Assembly (NCBI GenBank): GCA_964486055.1
Contig: CAZALE010000003.1
Location: forward strand, 240,326-304,325
Length of the DNA stretch: 64,000 bases
Direction: 5' to 3'
Source: J014 sp964486055
GTDB taxonomy: Bacteria > Acidobacteriota > Blastocatellia > Pyrinomonadales > Pyrinomonadaceae
Within the stretch, counting starts at the first letter, position 1. The number at the start of each line of letters is the position of its first letter. The translations under genes were made by a program, and so were the position numbers. Of the stretch, positions 61,382-64,000 are shown in pieces. The notes under the pieces were generated by a model that was not told where the DNA came from, did no database searches, and saw only the letters and a list, made by a program, of their open reading frames with translations.

Positions 61382-62120
61382 TATGAACTTAATAGCTTCA
61401 CAAAAGTTTTCTCTAAACCTGATCTGAATACGCAACCACTAGCAACCGTGATCATAGAATCAACTACAATAGGACGAGTTGATTCTCTTGGTAATATCAA
61501 CGCTACAACGACCTTTACTATTAGAGAAGATGTGAGTATGCTGCGATTGCAGCTGGTAGGCGCTGGGTGCACTTTTGTATAGTGGTCAGGTTCAGAGCGA
61601 ATATGAATTTATCCAAGAACTCAAAAGCTACGGGATTATCGAAGATAAGGTTATGCCAGATGAGACCCGAGGCTTCTATTCCATTTACTCAATAACGAGA
61701 TCAGGTTGCTTCGATTTACGGTTACCTTAACCTTTCAATAGAAAATGGAGAGATCCGAAACAGACAGCTACCAAAAGTAGTGAGCCATCAAAAAATCTTT
61801 CTCCACAAGGCGTTTTCACCTTTAAGACGAAAGATTACGAAAAAAACCTTTCTTACTTTAAAAAAGCAATCGAGAAAAACCCACGCTACGCTGATGCATA
61901 CTTTTATATCGGGTATTGTAACTACGAACTCAAACGCTACAATGAGGTAATAACTGAATTCAAAGAGTCGATACGCATAGAGCCTGATTACGGTGAGCCC
62001 TACTTTGGTCTTGGTTTAACTTATTTACTCCTTGGGGACAATGCTTCCGCGATCCAATAAAACGAGATTCTTTAAGATTTGGATGAAAATTTAGCTGATA
62101 TCTTGTTCAATCCGATTCAC
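61382..62120 (+). pseudogene. Decayed TPR-repeat protein gene
   Basis: Coding character is clear but broken. One frame (61382-61582) gives TIREDVSMLRLQLVGAG and stops. A second frame from about 61569 continues with EYEFIQELKSYGIIEDKV, hits TAA at 61728, then runs through TPR units (YADAYFYIGYCNYELKRY, EPDYGEPYFGLGLTYLLLGD) to TAA at 62058, another TAA at 62073, and ends with DLDENLADILFNPI, a typical C-terminus of such TPR proteins. At least one frameshift and three in-frame stops. The following 62121-62345 shows nothing recognisable. Confidence 0.7.
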
Positions 62121-62345
62121 ACCCATAGAAAGATTAGGATGATAACCATGATAATCATTAGTAACATATGGAGAAAAGGTTTTGCTATCTTTCTGTAAAT
62201 CGCCTTTTTCCAGCTCCTGTGTGACTTCAAAATCATTTATTAGTAAAATCTCCGCTGTCCTTTCTATCCTTTATCCTATCTACGAAGTGAATGCACTGGA
62301 GTAACGTCCAACTCAACACACCAGCGTTACCTCAATCATCTAAAA

Positions 62346-62634
62346 TCATCCTAACGCAATGCTGGTCCCATCATCCGTCCACACACCGAACAGTTGCATC
62401 TTATGATAATAAATCGCTTGCTTGTCTTTAGCAGTATCGACAGGAATTCTACCGGAATTTCGGGCGGCCACCATTGCCGCTGTGTGCTTCCAAACGGGTG
62501 AAACACAATATAAGGCTGGTCCGACCCGAGTCCGAGCCCCGGCCAGCTTGCAGTAGACCATCCGCGCCGCATCCGCATCTACGTATAAACGTGGCAGCCG
62601 ATCGGCAATGTTTGCCCCGAGTACGCGGAGCGAA
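62346..62634 (-). pseudogene. Broken GT9 glycosyltransferase fragment
   Basis: Two minus-strand frames carry pieces of one protein. Near 62560-62634 the frame reads LNSLRVLGANIADRLPRLYVDADAAR, truncated here to LRVLGANIADRLPRLYVD; further on another frame reads DQPYIVFHPFGSTQRQW, the GT9 donor-binding region. Neither frame is complete and the N-terminal domain is missing. It lies directly after the methyltransferase gene in a GC-richer segment. Confidence 0.5.
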
Positions 62635-63288
62635 TTAAGCCGCTCCTTTGGCCTCTATCCGCAGGGACTGCCGACGGTTGTCACGATCTCTCAGATACCC
62701 GCATTCGAATGATTCACAGTCTAAACTTGTGATTAGCCGGGTCAGCATCATCAATGAGAACTCATGGAGATGCTCATCAGATTCCCAATGCCCATTTGGA
62801 GTGGTCAGCACCATTGCTCCGCCCGAGGCGACGAATTCAAATGCTTTGCGGATCACTTCCTTTGGCTTACGAAGATGTTCGATTACCTCTGACACCACGA
62901 CCCATTCGAATTTCTCGTCCGGTTGAAAGTTTTCGACCAATCCCTGCTCGGTCCTGACATTTGGAAGCCCTAGTCTTTCTACTTCATCGAGTGAAGGGCG
63001 GGAAATATCAAATGCAGTGATGCTTTCCACCTTTGGCGAAAGCAACCGCGTCATCCCGTCATTTCCACAACCTATCTCCAAAAGATTCTTGCCTGATATA
63101 ACCGATAAAACCCTCTCCGCCCTCGGATGCTCATAATGCTCCGGATCGTCGAGGAACTCGCAATTTGTTATTCGTCGATTATAGAAATCAACAATAGATT
63201 CTTCAGAATCCGAATCTAGACTCAGATTCGAAACCGGGAGACCAAGCCCCCAGCGTATAGACCGAAATACATCCGATAATAACTTCAT
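62635..63288 (-). CDS. Class I SAM-dependent methyltransferase
   Basis: 217 aa. The SAM motif is NLLEIGCGNDGMTRLLS near residue 70, followed by the acidic strand ITAFDIS and the post-motif WVVVSEVIEHLRKP near 130, then GGAMVLTTPNGHW. The pattern is that of UbiG/Coq3-like or sugar/lipid methyltransferases common in O-antigen regions. It lies between two damaged glycan genes, and its own frame is intact. Base composition is visibly richer in GC than the rest of the window. Confidence 0.8.
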   Translation of the reverse strand: MKLLSDVFRSIRWGLGLPVSNLSLDSDSEESIVDFYNRRITNCEFLDDPEHYEHPRAERVLSVISGKNLLEIGCGNDGMTRLLSPKVESITAFDISRPSLDEVERLGLPNVRTEQGLVENFQPDEKFEWVVVSEVIEHLRKPKEVIRKAFEFVASGGAMVLTTPNGHWESDEHLHEFSLMMLTRLITSLDCESFECGYLRDRDNRRQSLRIEAKGAA

Positions 63289-63295
63289 TATCTCT

Positions 63296-63987
63296 TCATC
63301 GTTGAAGCACCACTCTTCGAAAAATACTGGACCTCAAAAGCATTCCTAGATTTTTATTCAATTCAGCGGATGCACTTCCCCCGCCAACTCTTACTACTGC
63401 TGCCGGCGAGCACAATACCTCTAATTGCTCAGGCTTACCGACCAAAAAACTATCAACCGCGTGCTTCGCGCCAAGACAGGTCGGCGAGTTGTAATCGTCG
63501 AAAATAATGAATCCACCCTTTGTCATTCGAGGGTAAACAAACTCAACCGCCTCCAAAACACTTTCATATAGGTCACAGTCAATATGCGCAACGCTAAACC
63601 GCAAATCATCATTTCGCGCTATGGTGTCTAAAGTATCACAGAAATAACCTTTAATTATTCTGATATTCTTCCGATATTATTTAATCCATCGACGACCCGC
63701 TGGTAACTAGTTTCAGCAAAGTCTCCCTTTGAATGATAGTTATCGTGCTCCGATACATCGGGTAATCCTTCAAAAGAATCCAGGACGTAAAGCATCTTCC
63801 TTGAGTCCAAATACTGCCGTATGATGGCAGCACTGCCACCGCGAAAGCACCCAAATTCAATACAATCTCCGGACAGGCGGTTCGTTGCTTTAACCGCAGC
63901 TGCCAAATACGCAAGGCGTCGGTAATCCAACAGTGTCTCAAGTCCGTTTCTCTGCGCTCTTTTCAACCTCGGCCTCAAAAACGGCAT
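63296..63987 (-). pseudogene. TylF-type O-methyltransferase split by a frameshift
   Basis: Two frames make one TylF/macrocin O-methyltransferase. The upstream part (63655-63987) begins MPFLRPRLKRAQRNG and has CIEFGCFRGGSAAI and VLDSFEGLPDV. At about 63655-63667 the frame shifts: the other frame continues KNIRIIKGYFCDTLD through HIDCDLYESVLEAV to the stop at 63296. All expected motifs are present over the two halves, so the break is recent or a sequencing error. It would methylate a sugar hydroxyl in a surface glycan. Confidence 0.7.
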
Positions 63988-64000
63988 ACTTCCAAAAAGA

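Noticed and set aside
61381..61572. Minus-strand 63-aa frame
   Set aside because: It is the shadow of a decayed plus-strand coding sequence.
1..64000. Insertion sequences, prophage or integrase genes
   Set aside because: I found no transposase, integrase, phage structural gene or terminal inverted repeats in any frame.

Overview
The window looks like a piece of a low-GC member of the Acidobacteriota, probably recovered as a scaffold, since it contains a 100-base run of N at 5125-5224. Phylum evidence is indirect: two secreted von Willebrand A proteins of the type seen in acidobacteria (12645-13604 and 40891-42186), a large Oar-like TonB-dependent receptor with an N-terminal carboxypeptidase-regulatory domain, and the futalosine menaquinone genes. 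An LpxL-type acyltransferase, a TonB receptor and murein-recycling genes show a Gram-negative envelope. There is no 16S rRNA gene, so the taxonomy is inference.

Layout. 1-5000: ABC transporter ATPase, CorA, PgpA, an aldehyde dehydrogenase plus RidA-type deaminase pair that fits 2-aminomuconate (tryptophan/kynurenine) catabolism, and tRNA-Pro. 5078-5271: an identical 47-bp sequence on each side of the assembly gap. 5300-13600: M3 peptidase, SpoU rRNA methylase, TgpA-like transglutaminase, a DNA polymerase I-like protein whose polymerase carboxylates are missing while its exonuclease motifs are intact, and a LysW-like zinc ribbon on the opposite strand. 13867-19700: a membrane HD-GYP/GAF/GGDEF protein, an AidB-like acyl-CoA dehydrogenase, tRNA-Val and tRNA-Asp, a GT9 glycosyltransferase and a Trm112-like protein. 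19800-28500: secreted NUC1 nuclease, DUF4344 metallopeptidase, PepA, SmpB, a DUF4388 protein and the TonB receptor.

29736-37426 is the most distinctive block: eight tightly packed plus-strand genes. They encode SpeD, a double zinc-ribbon/DUF4178 membrane protein, a 51-aa membrane peptide, a half-size DUF350 protein, a membrane-embedded spermidine-synthase-like enzyme, a flavin amine oxidase-like protein, a histidine-rich polytopic membrane protein and a coiled-coil lipoprotein. I read it as a membrane-associated polyamine system of unknown output.

37442-52200: nagZ, a family 5 solute-binding lipoprotein and scpB in one tight operon, then a serine hydrolase, Gfo/Idh oxidoreductase, GT39 transferase, trpA, an RNase D-like exonuclease, mpl, asnB and an atypical SDR. 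NagZ, Mpl, the binding protein and the serine hydrolase together suggest murein-peptide recycling. 52176-59000: a CBS / Hsp20 / Lon stress operon, a Rieske protein, and mqnP-mqnE-lpxL.

From 59 kb onward the sequence decays. It holds a frameshifted FG-GAP remnant, an intact protoglobin/MarR pair in which the MarR protein carries a four-cysteine tail, and a TPR pseudogene with several stops. After about 62340 comes a visibly more GC-rich glycan-modification segment (broken GT9, a methyltransferase, a frameshifted TylF-type methyltransferase) that may be acquired DNA, a different contig, or sequencing-error-rich scaffold end.
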